DNA from: Eleusine coracana subsp. coracana
Taxonomy: Eukaryota; Streptophyta; Magnoliopsida; Poales; Poaceae
Direction of reading: 5' to 3'
NCBI GenBank assembly: GCA_032690845.1
Contig: CM064421.1
Location: forward strand, 41,158,963 to 41,222,962
DNA: 64,000 nt
The position numbers and the translations under genes are program-made. The notes below the pieces were generated by a model. The model ran no database searches. It had not been told where the DNA came from and was given only the letters and a program-made list of their open reading frames with translations. Shown in pieces: positions 1-12,518 of this stretch. How positions within the stretch are numbered: position 1 is the stretch's first letter; each line of letters opens with the position of its first letter.

Positions 1-960
1 AAGGAATGCAAGAAGCTTCCTGACTAGCCAAAGTGGAAAGAAGCAATTTGTGCAGAGTTGAACTCGCTAAAGAAAAGAGAAGTGTTCGGGAATGTAAGCC
101 TTACACCAAAAGGTATCTTCCCATTGGGTCACAAATGGTTATTTGTCAAGAGAAATGCTCAAAATGAAGTGACTAGATACAAGGCGAGAATCGTAGCTCA
201 AGGTTTCACGCAGAGACCAGGAATTGACTATGAAGAAACCTACTCTCCCGTAATGGATGAAATTATTTTCCGGTATTTAATATCATTGGCAGTGAATATG
301 AATTTGCAAACATGACTTATGGATATCGTCAGTGTATATTTGTATGGAACATTAGATACAGAAATCTATATGAAAGTTACAGAAGGAATCAAAATCCCGA
401 ATGAAGAAGAACGCAAATTATATAGTGTCAAACTTCAGAAGTCACTATATGGTTTAAAGCAATCTGGAAGAATGTGGTATAACAAACTCAGTAACTTTTT
501 TCTTGAAAAAGGATTCTTGAAGAATGATGATTATCTTTGTGTATTCATTAAGAAATCAGAGAAAGATTATTGCATAATCTTTGTTTATGTTAATGATTTG
601 AATATTATTAGCACTACACAAGACGTCGAAGATGCATGTTCTTACTTAAAGTCTGAATTTGAAATGAAGGATTTAGGTAAGACTGCATATTATTTAGGCT
701 TGCAGCTTGAGCATACCCATGAAGGGATATTATTGCATCAATCAAACTATACCAAGAAGGTATTAGAGAGATTTAATATGAAAGATGCATACCCACTCAG
801 ATCCCCTATGGTTATGAGATCACTCAATACAGAGGAAGATCTATTTAGACCAAAGGAGAAAGGTGAGAAATTATTAGGACCTCAATATCCCTATCTTAAT
901 GCTATTAGAGCATTGATGTACCTTACAAATGGTACGAGGTCTGATATAGCTTTTGCTGTT

Positions 961-965
961 AATCT
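961..965. repeat. Target-site duplication AATCT, left copy
   Basis: Five bases directly before TGTGGCATCC. The identical copy is at 3789-3793, directly after the LTR end. Confidence 0.85.
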
Positions 966-3788
966 TGTGGCATCCCCTTCGGGATGACCAGGATCGTGTA
1001 CAGGAGAACACTTGACGAAGCGAGTTACAACAGCATATATATTCATACAAGCCCCAAATATATTACATTATGGTATAATACAACCATGTTTTTAAAAAGA
1101 CAAAGAAGAGTTCGCAGCAGAGAAATATTTATTACAACAAAGATTTAAAAACTCAACAGATGTTTGATTATTGTTCAAAATCAAGTTTGAAACTACGTCT
1201 ATCTATCTTGCTCTCAAAGACACGCCTTGGCTTCTATTCTTCCGGAGATGGGATGCGTTCCCATTGAAGAGAACCTCCCTCCGGCAGTTGACCTTCCTCT
1301 AGCATGCCTTCTGACTATTCGTAGGGGCTTGGCTCACCACCTAAGATTAAAGTAATTCGAACAAACCCTGAGTATCTAACATACTCCGCAAGGCTGACCC
1401 GTCAACGTGGCTCACTAAGACCGACACCTAGAATGCTTAGGACTTTGACTGGTGGGTTGACTCGGACTTACGAAAAATAGCATCTACTAGTGAATATCTA
1501 TTTTATATTTTAGCTCAAGATTATGTGCATTAATAATAAGGTTTATATCCTGCAACTATTGCAATCAAAATTTATCAAGCCAAACTAAATAATTTTAAAT
1601 AATCCTTCTCCTTTTCGTTACTCTTGATTATCTCCGTTCGCGCCAAGCGAACAAGCGGTACTCATTGCTGCGAGGGACAGCGATTCGAATCAATTTCTAC
1701 CAGCTGCGAGACGACATATATGCACTGCATTGGTCGGATATGACAAATTTTCCCACTAATCCCAAAAAGGTTCATCCGTTTCCAACTCCTCGAGGAATAT
1801 GGAGACCCCACTAGATACCCGTCCCAGACGTTATCTATGGGCGACCACCATTTTCCTCTTGTGAGACTTCAATCTCATTAACAGCCAGAAAAAGAAAGTT
1901 GGCTACGTCATATCACTGAGGTAGTTAGGGTACATCAGCTTACTGGATCCCATAAACCAGTATGTAGATGGTACTGTTCAATACTTGTTCATGGAGCCGC
2001 CAACGGTTTGGTCCTAATTTGACAAGAACGGGGCTACCATCTTGCAAGACCCAGTCTTTGCTCTTTCCTCTATGGGCCCCGTTCGGTCTCATCATCATCA
2101 ATAACTTTCATTTATATTCTAAGGTCTCAATCAACTTAAAGCCTCTATGCTTTAAGATCATCCTATGCAGTGCTACCGATAATCCTACGACATAAGCATA
2201 CGTCTATCGTGCTACCTATACCTGTATAGGGTAAAAACATAATAGTATACGGTAGTGATGCAGGTGGATGTCAATCAAATCCTAGAACCTAATGCACAAG
2301 CATGACTCGACTGACTGTGATAAAATAAAGAATTTAAAAACATAGTTGGAATGCACCGGGGCTTGCCTTGGGTTTCGTCTGAATACGACAACGTAGGCAT
2401 GGGGTCGGTCTCGATAATTACCACCTCACGTCCACTATCGGTAGATGGCTCGACGATCTCGGGTCCTAAACGATTGGTCGACACGTCGTAAGTTAGTATC
2501 AACGATGCATGAAATATGACATGCAATACATTGAAATTGATGATTCGATAAAATATTTAGACTAAGAATTTTAATATTTCCTTCAAAATAAGAGTAATTA
2601 AGTCTATTAATGATAAAGGTTTAACATATTTTAATTCAAATTAATAACCCTTAATTACCCCATTTAAACATAAAATAAAATTATTAATAAAATAAATATT
2701 AACTTAGAAAATAACTTAATTAACAATTAAAAGATAATTCATCAACTTAATTAAATATTTAAAAATTATATAAAATAAATATTAAATTTATTTCATAAAG
2801 TGGTAGAGGAAATTATTTCGAACCTAACAAAATTGATTTCAAGATTTTAGGAAGCCTAATTTATTTGCTAGATTTTAACTAAACTCTGGAATCAATTTTA
2901 ATTGAAAAGCCTAGGAAAAGAAAATAAAATCAAAGTGGTTTTCGGCCTTATGGGCCTCGGGGTGGCCCAGTGGCTACTGGACTGAGCCCAGCCGCATAGT
3001 GGCGTAGCGCGGGGGCATGGCCCAATCCCTCGGCGGCCCAGCGGGGCGGGACACGGCCTAGCCGGGTGGGCATAGCCCAGCAACTCGGGCTCGCGTGCAC
3101 GATAGCGGCTCGGCCTGCCGGCCCATTCCCGCGAGCACGGCCCAACAGCCAGAGAGCTTTCGGCTCGCCCGCGCGCGCGCATGGCGGCTCGGCCGTGCGG
3201 CCGTGGCAGCCATGTACGCTCCCAGGGCGCGGCTCAGCCAAACGAAGGCAAGAATCGGAGTAGTAGTGCAAGAAAGTGGCAGAGGAGAAGGTTATGGCGG
3301 TGAATGCTCACCGGAGCAGAGGCAACGGCGAACGACGGCGGAAATGGGTGCTCGGCAACGGCGGCGGCAATTAGCAGCCCACGACGAGTGCTAGCGTTGG
3401 GCGGCAATGGGAAATTGTCGGAGTGGTTGTTGCGATGGTTTGGAGCTGGGGGGGGGGGGAGGCTGGGAGGTCGTCGGTGGTGACGAGCGGGTTCGGCTGG
3501 CGATGGCGGAAGGAAATAGAGGAGGCGAGGAAGAGCTGAGCGCGAGAGAGAAATGGAGCGAGAGAGAAGAGAAGGAAAGAAAAGGAGTCGGTAAAAGTCA
3601 CTCCCTGAGTGACAACGACGATGGCGGGCCCCGCTCACAGAGCTGCGTGGCGCCTCCGGCGCTCGCGCTCGCGTAAACGCTGCCCCGACGCGGGCGGTGC
3701 GCGGTGCTGAGAGCCAGAGGCTGACGGGTGGGGCCAGCGGGGTCCCACCAACAGTAAAGGTAATTTGTTTTAAACCAGAAATGTCACA
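966..3788. mobile_element. Solo LTR of a Gypsy-like retrotransposon, 2,823 bp
   Basis: The segment begins TGTGGCATCC and ends AAATGTCACA, so its ends are short inverted repeats of the TG...CA type. It is flanked on both sides by AATCT (961-965 and 3789-3793), the 5-bp target duplication expected of an LTR-element integrase. It holds no gag, pol, primer-binding site or second LTR, so it is best read as a solo LTR left by recombination between two LTRs. The right third (about 2940-3730) is very GC-rich while 2540-2900 is AT-rich. Assignment to Gypsy rests on the great length of the LTR and is inference. Small open frames in the GC-rich part are composition artefacts. Confidence 0.85.
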
Positions 3789-3793
3789 AATCT
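3789..3793. repeat. Target-site duplication AATCT, right copy
   Basis: Five bases directly after the solo LTR end ATGTCACA, identical to 961-965. Confidence 0.85.
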
Positions 3794-4701
3794 ATTGCTA
3801 GATACAGCTCGGCACCAACTATGCGATATTGGAAAGGTATTAAACAAGTATTAAGATATCTGAGAGGAACTGAAGATTTTGAATTATTTTTTAAGAAGAA
3901 TGCAGAAGTAACCTTGGTTGGATATTCTGATGCTGGCTATTTATCCGATCCACACAGGTCAATCTCGCAGACTGGATATGTGTTCTTATTTGGTGGAACG
4001 GCAATTTCATGAAAGTCAACGAAGCAGACAATTATTGCTATATCAACAAATTACTCGAAGATCATCGCATTATTTGAAGCCGCTAATGAATGCACTTGGC
4101 TTAGAAGGATGTCAAGACATATAATGGATAGTTGTGGAGTACCGTATACTCCATCCCCTACAGTTATCTATGAAGATAATAACGCTTGTATTGCACAAAT
4201 ACAATCGGGATACATAAAGTCAAACAGGACAAAGCATATGTTACCTAAATTCTTCCATACGCATGAATTGTAAGAGAAGGGAGAAATTTTGGTAGCTCAT
4301 GTCCGATCTTGTGATAATCTCGCAGATATGTTGACAAAGACACTACCAGTTTGCACTCTTGAAAAGTGTCAGCATGATATTGGCATGAGAAGACTTAGAG
4401 AAGTGCTTGGAACAGGGGGAGAACTTCCCTAAGTACATCACGTTCTCGAATTAAAGAATCATCTCGAAGATAATTCATGTCGTTCATGAAGATCGATAAG
4501 CATTAATCATGAAGATTAAAGCATTGTACTTTTTTTTCCTTATAAGTTTTTCATATGAAGTTTTCTCATTAAGGTTTTTGATGAGGCAATGCGTACAATA
4601 CAAGTGACGGTAATATGTGCTCTTTTCTCTATTTTTTTCACTGGATTTTTGAGGAGTTTTTAATGAGGTATATTTATGGTGATAAAGAGGCTAAGGAGAA
4701 G

Positions 4702-4944
4702 TGTTGTAAATCGCTTATGGGCCAGGCCCACCTTCTAGTAAAAGGACTCCTGACCCATATGGGCTTTTTATCTCATCCTATACCAATATGAAGTAGGATT
4801 TTCCCCTTATAAATAGTTGGAGAGACACTCTTTTATATTTTTGTCAGAATTATTAAATAAAAAATTTCATCTCTTCTATTCTTGTTACTTTTAGTTATGT
4901 TTTCTATTTCGATCTACGTACCTACGATCGTTGATACCTCAACA
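4702..4944 (+). repeat. 3' LTR of the Copia element (243 bp)
   Basis: It starts TGTTGTAAATC and ends CCTCAACA, giving a 5-bp terminal inverted repeat TGTTG/CAACA. It is preceded by a purine-rich tract (about 4688-4701), the plus-strand primer of LTR elements. Length and ends fit a Copia LTR. The matching 5' LTR is not in the window, so the boundary rests on the inverted ends and the purine tract. Confidence 0.8.
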
Positions 4945-7070
4945 GTATAAACTGAACTGACTAGTACACGGTTAGGAAATCCTAGAGGGAGAGGAGCGGA
5001 TCATCACCGTCGTCGTGACGCTCGGGGCGGGGACCGAGGACCACCGACCATACGGGCGGGCCGTGCGCCCCGCGGCGACGGGGAAGGAGAGGCACGTGAC
5101 GCGTCCCTAGTGGACACATTTAAGTCAGCTCGGTCTCTCTTGTATAGCAACAAGGCTATAGGGAGGGCGCGGCGGCGTGCATGCGCGCCGTGTGAGCGGT
5201 GTTAACTCGTTGGGCGCGAGACACTGCTGATCCATTCCGTTTTCATCGCGCTCACGGGAAACCGGCTCTCTTCCTTCCCCTACGACGCCCTGCCTGCTGG
5301 CGTAGTGGTGTTAGTAAACCTTAGGTAGGTGTGATCCGGTATGCACGTAGACTACCTAGGATGACTCACCACCTTATTAATTAGTAATATAGAAGCATCA
5401 GATTAGTACGGCTATGTATGATTAACCCAGTACGATGAGAGCATCCAAGCATGGCACATCGTCGTTTACGATGTTGTTCCACTAGTATTAAACATCTGAT
5501 GAAAAGTCGTCTCCGAGAGGATATACGAGATTTGTGCCCCGTGTGGCTGCCGGCTCCTCCCATCCTGTTGCCAATAATATCCACCGCTTGCCACCGGCCA
5601 GCTATAGGCAGAGGTAGTAGGGGTTCCTGATTCTTCCCCGGCATCATGGAGACACGTACACGGGCGGATGACGACTCCCTCCCTCCCTCCTGGCGGTTGC
5701 TGTAGCCTGATACCAGACAGCCGACATCAAACAAACAACGGCTGCCACACTCGGAAAGGAGGTATCAACGATCAATCAACACGGGTGAACGTCGTCTCAT
5801 CTCTCCGGTGATTCGTCCGCGACGAGACGACGATTGATCGACATGTCCGTCCGCGAGCAAACGATCAATCAACACGGGTGACCGGGCCAATCGGAAAGGA
5901 GGACGGTCATGTCCTTTCGGCCGAGCAGCCGGCGCGTATGACGAACCAGCGCACCACGCGTGACCCGCGCTCATGCCCTCGTTGCTTCACGCGCGCTCAC
6001 ACCATCCGCGTGTGCGTGCGTCCTGTTAATTACGTACTTCCAATTTTTTTCTACCGGTCGAGAACGACCTCGATCGATCCCGGCCTAATTACTACGCCGA
6101 TCGACTCGCCGACGTAAAACGACAGCGGATGAGTGGCGCGGGATGATGATGAAGCCGCGGGAATTTACTTAATCAATCGAAATCGCGCGTCGCTGTCCCG
6201 CGATAACACACCACGGCCGGTCTTCTGGACGGAGCATCATCATTATTAGACACGACTGCCCGACCCGAGAACGAACAAAACAACATACACCCGTGGTGAC
6301 AAGTAAAATCCTTCTCGATCGTGCAACAGATGGTTAAGCGAGACGGAGGGAGGAGGGCTCGCTGTCCCGTTCATGGTTAATTAAGAATGAGCCGGCGGCA
6401 AAAGCGAAAGCAATTTGTTGGATTGGAACTGAGGCCCCGGCGACACGCACAATCATTGAAACGTACATATATGCATATAAAAAGGCGGAAGCGTATACAC
6501 ATGTGTACATACACCTGCAGACAGTGCCAAGCCAACAACAGCAACAGGCGCCAATCCAGCTCTCGCGTCACGTCATACGCCCAACACCGTGTCTCGTCTG
6601 ACGCTAAGTAAAGTACACATCACTGTAGCAGAATACTGGTACCTAGAAACATCTAATGATGATTATCCCTAGAATATACTTACAACTAATTAACACTACC
6701 TGCCCTCTCTCTTTCTCTGATCATGATTATCCTTTTTTATATACGGTACGGTGGAAACAAAAATCTAGAGTATAGTATATCTAAGTAGAGGAGGAGGGCC
6801 GGGGCAGCATTACACAACACCTGCATGCACAAAAATATACAAGGCGTGCTAGCTACGGCTGTTTCATTTCGACTACCCTATCAAACCTATGATTGATTGA
6901 TTAGCTGATGGATGGATGTAGCTAACCCCCCCAGATGAAGAAATAGCTAGAGGGGGATCAGCTGTGGTTACTTGTGGCATACGTGAAACGGTGGTGTACG
7001 TACGTGCTCTGTTCGCAGCTGCCTGTCTGCATGGTGGAATTGCTGATCCTATCAGCAACCACAACCAGCA
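4945..7070. other. Intergenic, no gene recognised
   Basis: Moderately GC-rich spacer between the Copia LTR and the 3' end of the HD-Zip gene. Open frames here are short and lack recognisable domains. One 22-base direct repeat is seen (about 5767-5788 and 5860-5881) with an inverted partial copy between. The part nearest 7070 is likely 3' UTR of the HD-Zip gene, but I cannot place its end. Confidence 0.6.
5767..5881. repeat. 22-bp direct repeat with about 71-bp spacer
   Basis: AACGATCAATCAACACGGG plus TGA occurs at 5767-5788 and again at 5860-5881. The spacer holds CGATTGATCG, an inverted version of the start of the unit. The origin is unknown; it may be a repair-associated duplication. Confidence 0.6.
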
Positions 7071-7754
7071 CTAGCAGGCGGCGGAGTGGGTGAACGGGTT
7101 GAAGAAGTGGTGGGTGGTCCGGGCTTTGGGCCTGTCCGGGTCGGCCTTGGCGGCGGCGGCCGGCCCGCCCAGGCGGTCGCAGGACGGGCAGAGCGTCAGC
7201 GTCGCCGCCGGCAGCTGCATGTAAAACGGCGTCGGTGTCGCCGCTGCTGCAGCGGCGGCGGCCGGGGACGGCGGCGGCGGGTGGGCGACGAACTTGATGG
7301 CGCGGAGCTCCTGCAGCTCGCGCTGTAGGCGGCGGTTCTCCTCTGTGAGCGTCTCGCAGCAGCGCTTCAGGAACTCGCAGTCCACCTCCGTCTGCTTCAG
7401 CTTCGTCCTGCGCGCGCGGCTAGAACACGTTAATGACGAACACCATCAGAAATTTTAATTTGTTGCGTGCATGCACTCACTACTTTTTGGGTAATTAAAA
7501 GGATCGATGATGTTTCGTGCGTGGGCGCACGCCCACACTTGAGCGTGCGTGCGCGTTGCGTATAATAGAGTACGAGTAGTACGAACCTTGCTCGTCTGTT
7601 TTGGAACCACACCTCCACTTGCCTTGGCCTCAGGTTCAGTTGCTTGGCCAGAGCGACTTTCTGCTTCTGCTCAAAACCAAAAAGACGCAACCAGAAAGGA
7701 GGATGTTCAGCGACCCGAAAATCGATCAAAGGAAACGATCTGCTCTACTTTTAA

Positions 7755-7793
<39 letters not shown>

Positions 7794-8320
7794 AGTATAT
7801 ATATGCGCAAACATTTATATATATGCGGATGTAATAATTAACCATGTGTATGCAGTCTAGGCTAGGTAGGTAAGTGCAGCTATCTATCTGTTGCAGCAAG
7901 TCAATTACCGATGGCGCAGGACGTATGTGAGGGAACGAACGTGCTTACCGGGTTGAGCGTGCTGTGCTCCTTGAATCGGTCCTCCAGCAGCGCGGACTGC
8001 TCCTTGGTCAGCCTCAGCTTCTTCCGCGTGCTCCCGTCGTCGTCGTCCTCGCCGTTCCGCAAGGCCGCCGTCGACGACGCCCGCTCCACCTCCGCCTCGT
8101 CCACGCGCTCCCTCTTCACGCCGCCCACCGACAGCGACGACACGCTGTGCGCGCCGCCGCCGCCGCCCGACGCGGTCGCCGCGTCGTCCGGCATGCTCAG
8201 CGTCAGCGACGGCTCCAGCGCGCACGGCGACGCCCTGCTGCTGTGGTGCTCAGGTCGGCCGCCGCCGCCGAGGGACAGGCCCAGCGCCAGGCCGGCGTCG
8301 CTCACGTCCTCATGAGCCAT
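7071..8320 (-). CDS. HD-Zip class II transcription factor (HOX19/HOX28-like), 262 aa, 3 exons
   Basis: A nuclear DNA-binding protein that, by family, represses targets through an EAR motif and takes part in auxin and shade responses. Exons (minus strand): 8320-7949, 7666-7587, 7407-7071. Phases join exactly to 789 bp including the stop. Residues about 11-17 give the EAR-type repeat LALGLSL. The homeodomain spans roughly 98-157, with LTKEQSALLEDRFKEHSTLNP split from KQKVALAKQLNLRP by intron 1 and the recognition helix VWFQNRRAR before intron 2. A leucine zipper follows (L164, L171, L178, L185). CPSCD at 224-228 is a variant of the class II redox motif CPSCE. An Ala run is at 200-207 and the tail ends FNPFTHSAAC. 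The start at 8320 gives the canonical amino terminus. The HOX19/28 comparison is from memory, so no symbol is given. Confidence 0.95.
7756..7799. repeat. (CA)n microsatellite in HD-Zip intron 1
   Basis: About 22 CA units lie within intron 1 (7667-7948) of the HD-Zip gene. It is likely length-variable between individuals. No function is implied. Confidence 0.97.
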
Positions 8321-11300
8321 GGCGTGCACGGTCGTCGCAGAGCAGAGGAGTAGCTATGCAGCAGGCTCCAGTTGAGTAGTAATTTCCTCTCGAGCCAAGG
8401 CGCCGCCAGAGCTTAATTGGCCGTTCCTTTCGCAAGCTCGCGTTGGTGCGGGGGGAGAGGAGACGGGGAGGAGGAAGCAAGGAATGAGTGAGGGGAATGA
8501 AATGGTTGAGCGAGAATATTTGAGGAGGAGGAGGGAAGGGGACAAGGCCGCGGATACACGCGCACATCACGCGCACGTACGCACGCTTTGACACTTGCAA
8601 ACGTTTGACAAGGGCCTCGTCCTTCTTCTCTTTGCCCTGCTAGCTGGTGCTCGGGGCCGGGGTACCAGTGCACATCACCCGCCGCTACCTCAACTCAAAG
8701 GCTGCCTGCCTGCCTGGTTGGGGTTTTCTTTTCTATTGCGGATGATGATTATTAGGAGCAGGCGCGATGTGGCCACGTGTAGCCGCGAGTGGAAAGGGGC
8801 AGGCAATTTTTAGAGCCGCGCGCACAAACATCCTTCTCAACTTCTCAATGCCCTGTGTGCTCCTACATCGATCTCAATGACTAAATACTTTGCGCCATAT
8901 ATATTTTTCAGTGTAGAAAAAAAAAAGGTGCGCACTCCATACAAACCTATCTCATCTCAAAGGAAAAAACAAAAAAGAATAAGAAGCATGACGTGCACAT
9001 CTGTCAAGACTAAACAAACGCGTTCTAGAGCCAGTTAGGTACGTACGTGTCTCCGAGTATATGCTTAAGACAACACTGAGCTATGATTGTTATTCAGTAC
9101 TACTGGACACTGGTTAGTTAGGTATTTGGACAAGCGAGCAAAAGCACAAATGATAATTTGCTCTGCTTCAACGTTCGAGAAAAGCAAAATTGCTCTGCTT
9201 CTACCCAGCGGCGTCCCGTATTGGGGGAAAAGGATGCAAGAAGCACCACCGGTGCTTTGTCTGCTAGATTGTGGCAGCATTACTCATCACCCACCCAACC
9301 ACCTGCTGCTTGCTCATCTACGCGGCGTGCGGTTGGCGGTGGCCGGTGGCTTCGTCCAAAACCCCGGCTACTTTCCTTCCTCCTCCATCCAGCTCCGATC
9401 CGGAAGAGAGCTTTACCTTTTTCCCCGAGAGGCCAAGCTTTGGTAGGCTGCTGGTAGTAGCTAGCCTAGCACCCCTCCTTCTTCTGCCAAGTTCCAACTA
9501 GGTCTTGGCCTCTTGCCCTCTCTTTCCACACCACACCATTGCTTTTCCACATCGGACGCGCGCGAGTGCTACGCCGACGCATCCCCTCCCTGCGGCTGGA
9601 AGATCACCAAAAGGCAGCTTCTGTGCTGTGGGGCACCGTGTTACCTCATCTCGTGACACGCCTTTCCACTGATACGACCCGGGTTCACACCACATCCGGT
9701 CCGAATTAACCTGTCGCTAACTTCCTTGCCCATTAGGGCGTGTGATAGGGTGGATTAATTATGGGAAGACTTGTTACTTGCTTGCTCAATCATGTTGTTT
9801 CTCTGCTGGTTGGTCTGTAGGGCCCAAAGCTTTGCGTTGCGAGTCACCGGGGTTCACCACATGGCCTGCGCTGGGACGAACACAGTAACGGAAGGGAAGG
9901 GCTAGAACAATCGGCTCCAGTCCTCTGTTGTCCAACCGCGTGTGCATGATATGGATTCTGACATTCTGTGTAAGAGTGAGAAAAAAGAAAATTCTATGAT
10001 GTATAGCAGCTAACGTATATGCATGGTTAAGCACGGCTGGGGACTTCATATTTTACATTTTTTTTTGTTTGCACGCCTGGTGTATCTTTCATAAACTTCA
10101 ATTTTTGCAATATCTAATTCAAGATAGCGATTAATATGTGGTTTTCTTTATTTTTGTACTCTTGCAACAGAACAGTGATAATATATCCATCTGGACAGAC
10201 GAACTAATTTTTATGCCGATCCAATTAAATTAATGATTGAGTCCAATCCCTGCCGTTCCAAATTAAAGCTCTCCCTCCCACATTCTAGCAGCATGCACTG
10301 GCACTCGAACTTAAAGCTCAACCACGGTTCTAAATATGTGAATTTATTCGTGCAGCAAGGTGTTGCGCATATTGCCTTACCCTATAAAGAATGATGCCAT
10401 ACATATACGTCTGACTTACGTACCCAAACATGATTGCACAATGTCCAGGTGACTGTGGCACACTACCAAATCGATGATCCATATTCTGTTCATATGATTG
10501 GAGCTCAAAGGAAAACGGTGACGGTAGAGTCCAGCATCCTCCTAGGCCACACATGAGATGCCGGCCTTTTTTTAGTTATCCTTCATGCGTGCACAGGCTA
10601 GATGTTGCCTTTGTTACCTGCAGTGTGTGGTGCCCTTTGCCTCAGGGTATCATGTAGCTTAGCCAGCAGCGGCACTGGCCCTCCATTTACCTGGCGTTTC
10701 CATGCTTTGACACCAAGAGAGGTCTGCAGTGGCATGGACGTCTAGAGAAGGACGTGCCAACTAGTGGCGGCAAAGGGGGGCTGTGGTTAACTGCACCATG
10801 GCCCCCAGTGTTAGCTCGCAAGGGGAAAGGAAGATGACGTGGGTCCCAGCACCGAACATATTGGTGCCTCACAAGCAACCAGTTGTGGTATTTATTTGGG
10901 AGGTTGCTTGGGGCACTTGCCACCTGGGTTGTTCCCCTCACTTTTGACAATAATGTTTTGATGTGGCCGCTGCTACCGATCCCATCTGCATTGAGATGTT
11001 CGTTGTGAGGCACTTGCCGCGCATGATGAGATAAGATGGGAGTGCCAATATTATTGCAGCAAGCAGTGCTTCGTACCATGAAACCGTTTCTTTCAATGAT
11101 CAGTATTATGGCTTGATGGGCTCAATGATGATCGGCCATACTTTTGATCTACCAACCACTCACAATTAACTGAAATGTACCATTATGGTTGGTTGTCCAA
11201 ACCTTGTTAAGTCTTGTGAATATAGACGATGTCCACTGCCAACCGTAATCTGCCTCCAAATGCATGGATTTCAGCTGCATCTCTCAGCCCGGATCACGTT

Positions 11301-12518
11301 TATACAACACATTAGCTCAACAAATATCAAGGCATGCATATATAGTGTTCCTGCAAAAGGATGAGAGGTGTATAATGCGACACATATAGCATCTCATCTC
11401 CACGAGAGGAAGCCGTACGTCGAATCGCGCTAAAAACGTGCAATACGTTGTGAGTTTTCCCGTGGAGATGACAGGGACGAGATGGGCCGTTAAATTCAAC
11501 TAGACTGGAATAGAACGTCCATATAGTGATTTAGTTGGAAGCTAGAACGTCTCCGGTGTGTACTTTGTATGCGTCGTTGTTGGATGTTGTTTTCCCAATT
11601 TAACCGTCGATTATTTGATCGAGAGTACGGTTTTCAAGCCACCTGCGGATGGACACACGGCGTAGCCATACAAAACATGCAGGGTGCATGAGAATACCAT
11701 GTGACGAGAGCCTGTTCATCATGAATTTGAGTGCGTATTTTGCTTTGTTAACTATATTATTTTATTGAATGTCTCCAAAGAGATGAAAAAAAAACTATAT
11801 ATACATTTATATTTACCTTGACACTGTAAACCACCGGCCAGGAACCAACACAAAAAGTCTGCCTGTCCGTCCCATCCGTGCACTCACTGGAGTGTGAGAC
11901 GGGGTATTAAAAGACTTATTAGGCACTTGAAATTAATTTGGCATGTTAGGTTCGATTGGACAAGTACCAAATCATTGATGACTTTGATCTTTTGGAAATT
12001 TGTTACCTTTTCAATTGGTAAAAATTTCTTACTTTCATCTTTTTAGATTCTCTTCCATGTGTAAAAGAGATCTTATCAAATCTTCGAGGATTCGTCACTG
12101 TCCTTATTGCAGTAGGCGTGCGACAACGACAATTACAGGTGAAGATGGTTGCCTTGAAAAACACCTGCTGGCCTTCCAGTTAAAAAATTATATTCTCAAT
12201 TTCTAAATTGTTGTTGTTAGAGAATGAATTTTAGTTTAAAAATGAATAGAATGATTGTCCTAACAATAATAATTTAAAAATAGAGGGAGTAAGAGTCATC
12301 CATATAAGACATTTTTCTGGTATAATTATAGACAAATAAAAATGTAATAAATAAAAAGTAGCTTGATATAGTATAGAGTTATATATAATGCTTGTAACCA
12401 AACATATAGTACATGAACAACGATTGGTCAAAGCTCGAATTCTAAATAATATAGGCACTGCAAATGAGCTCACATGACAAGTGTCTTTTGCCCGTGATTA
12501 ACCATAATGAATTACCCA
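8321..12518. other. Upstream region of the HD-Zip gene and intergenic DNA
   Basis: Positions 8321-8700 should hold the HD-Zip 5' leader and core promoter. I see purine-rich (GGA-type) tracts at 8450-8540 but no convincing TATA box. The rest has only short, unsupported open frames (for example 130 codons on the minus strand near 10687-11079) with no domain. No RNA gene or transposon ends could be fixed. Confidence 0.5.

Larger units (their letters stand above)
2..4432 (+). pseudogene. Copia pol pseudogene (reverse transcriptase and RNase H), split
   Basis: Two blocks of one polyprotein are visible, 2-960 and 3794-4432. The first holds the Copia reverse transcriptase: KARIVAQGF, YSPV, LYGLKQSGRMWY, and FVYVNDL where the active-site motif YVDD reads YVND. 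The second holds RNase H: RYSSAPTMRYWKGIKQ, LRYLRGT, GYSDAGYLSDP, EDNNACI, RTKHM and LADMLTK, ending with the usual short tail before the LTR. Stops at 313-315 (TGA), 4010-4012 (TGA where Trp is expected) and 4271-4273 (TAA where Gln is expected) break the frame. The last two are consistent with G-to-A and C-to-T decay of a methylated element. The two blocks would be continuous apart from a one-base deletion if the solo LTR were removed. Confidence 0.9.
1..4944 (+). mobile_element. Ty1/copia LTR retrotransposon, 3' part, nonfunctional, interrupted by a solo LTR
   Basis: The window opens inside the pol gene of a Copia element. Reverse transcriptase runs to about 960, RNase H resumes at 3794 and ends near 4432, and a purine-rich tract just before 4702 leads into a 243-bp 3' LTR ending at 4944. 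The 5' half and 5' LTR lie outside the window. An unrelated 2,823-bp solo LTR sits between reverse transcriptase and RNase H. At least three in-frame stops (313, 4010, 4271) and a one-base loss at the insertion point show it is dead. The family is clear from the order RT then RNase H and the motifs seen. Confidence 0.92.

Noticed and set aside
2898..3676. Frames up to 134 codons in the GC-rich part of the solo LTR
   Set aside because: Low-complexity composition inside an LTR, with no domain on either strand.
11750..11800. A further A-tailed scar with AACTATAT repeats
   Set aside because: The repeat is only 8 bp of A/T sequence and likely arises by chance.
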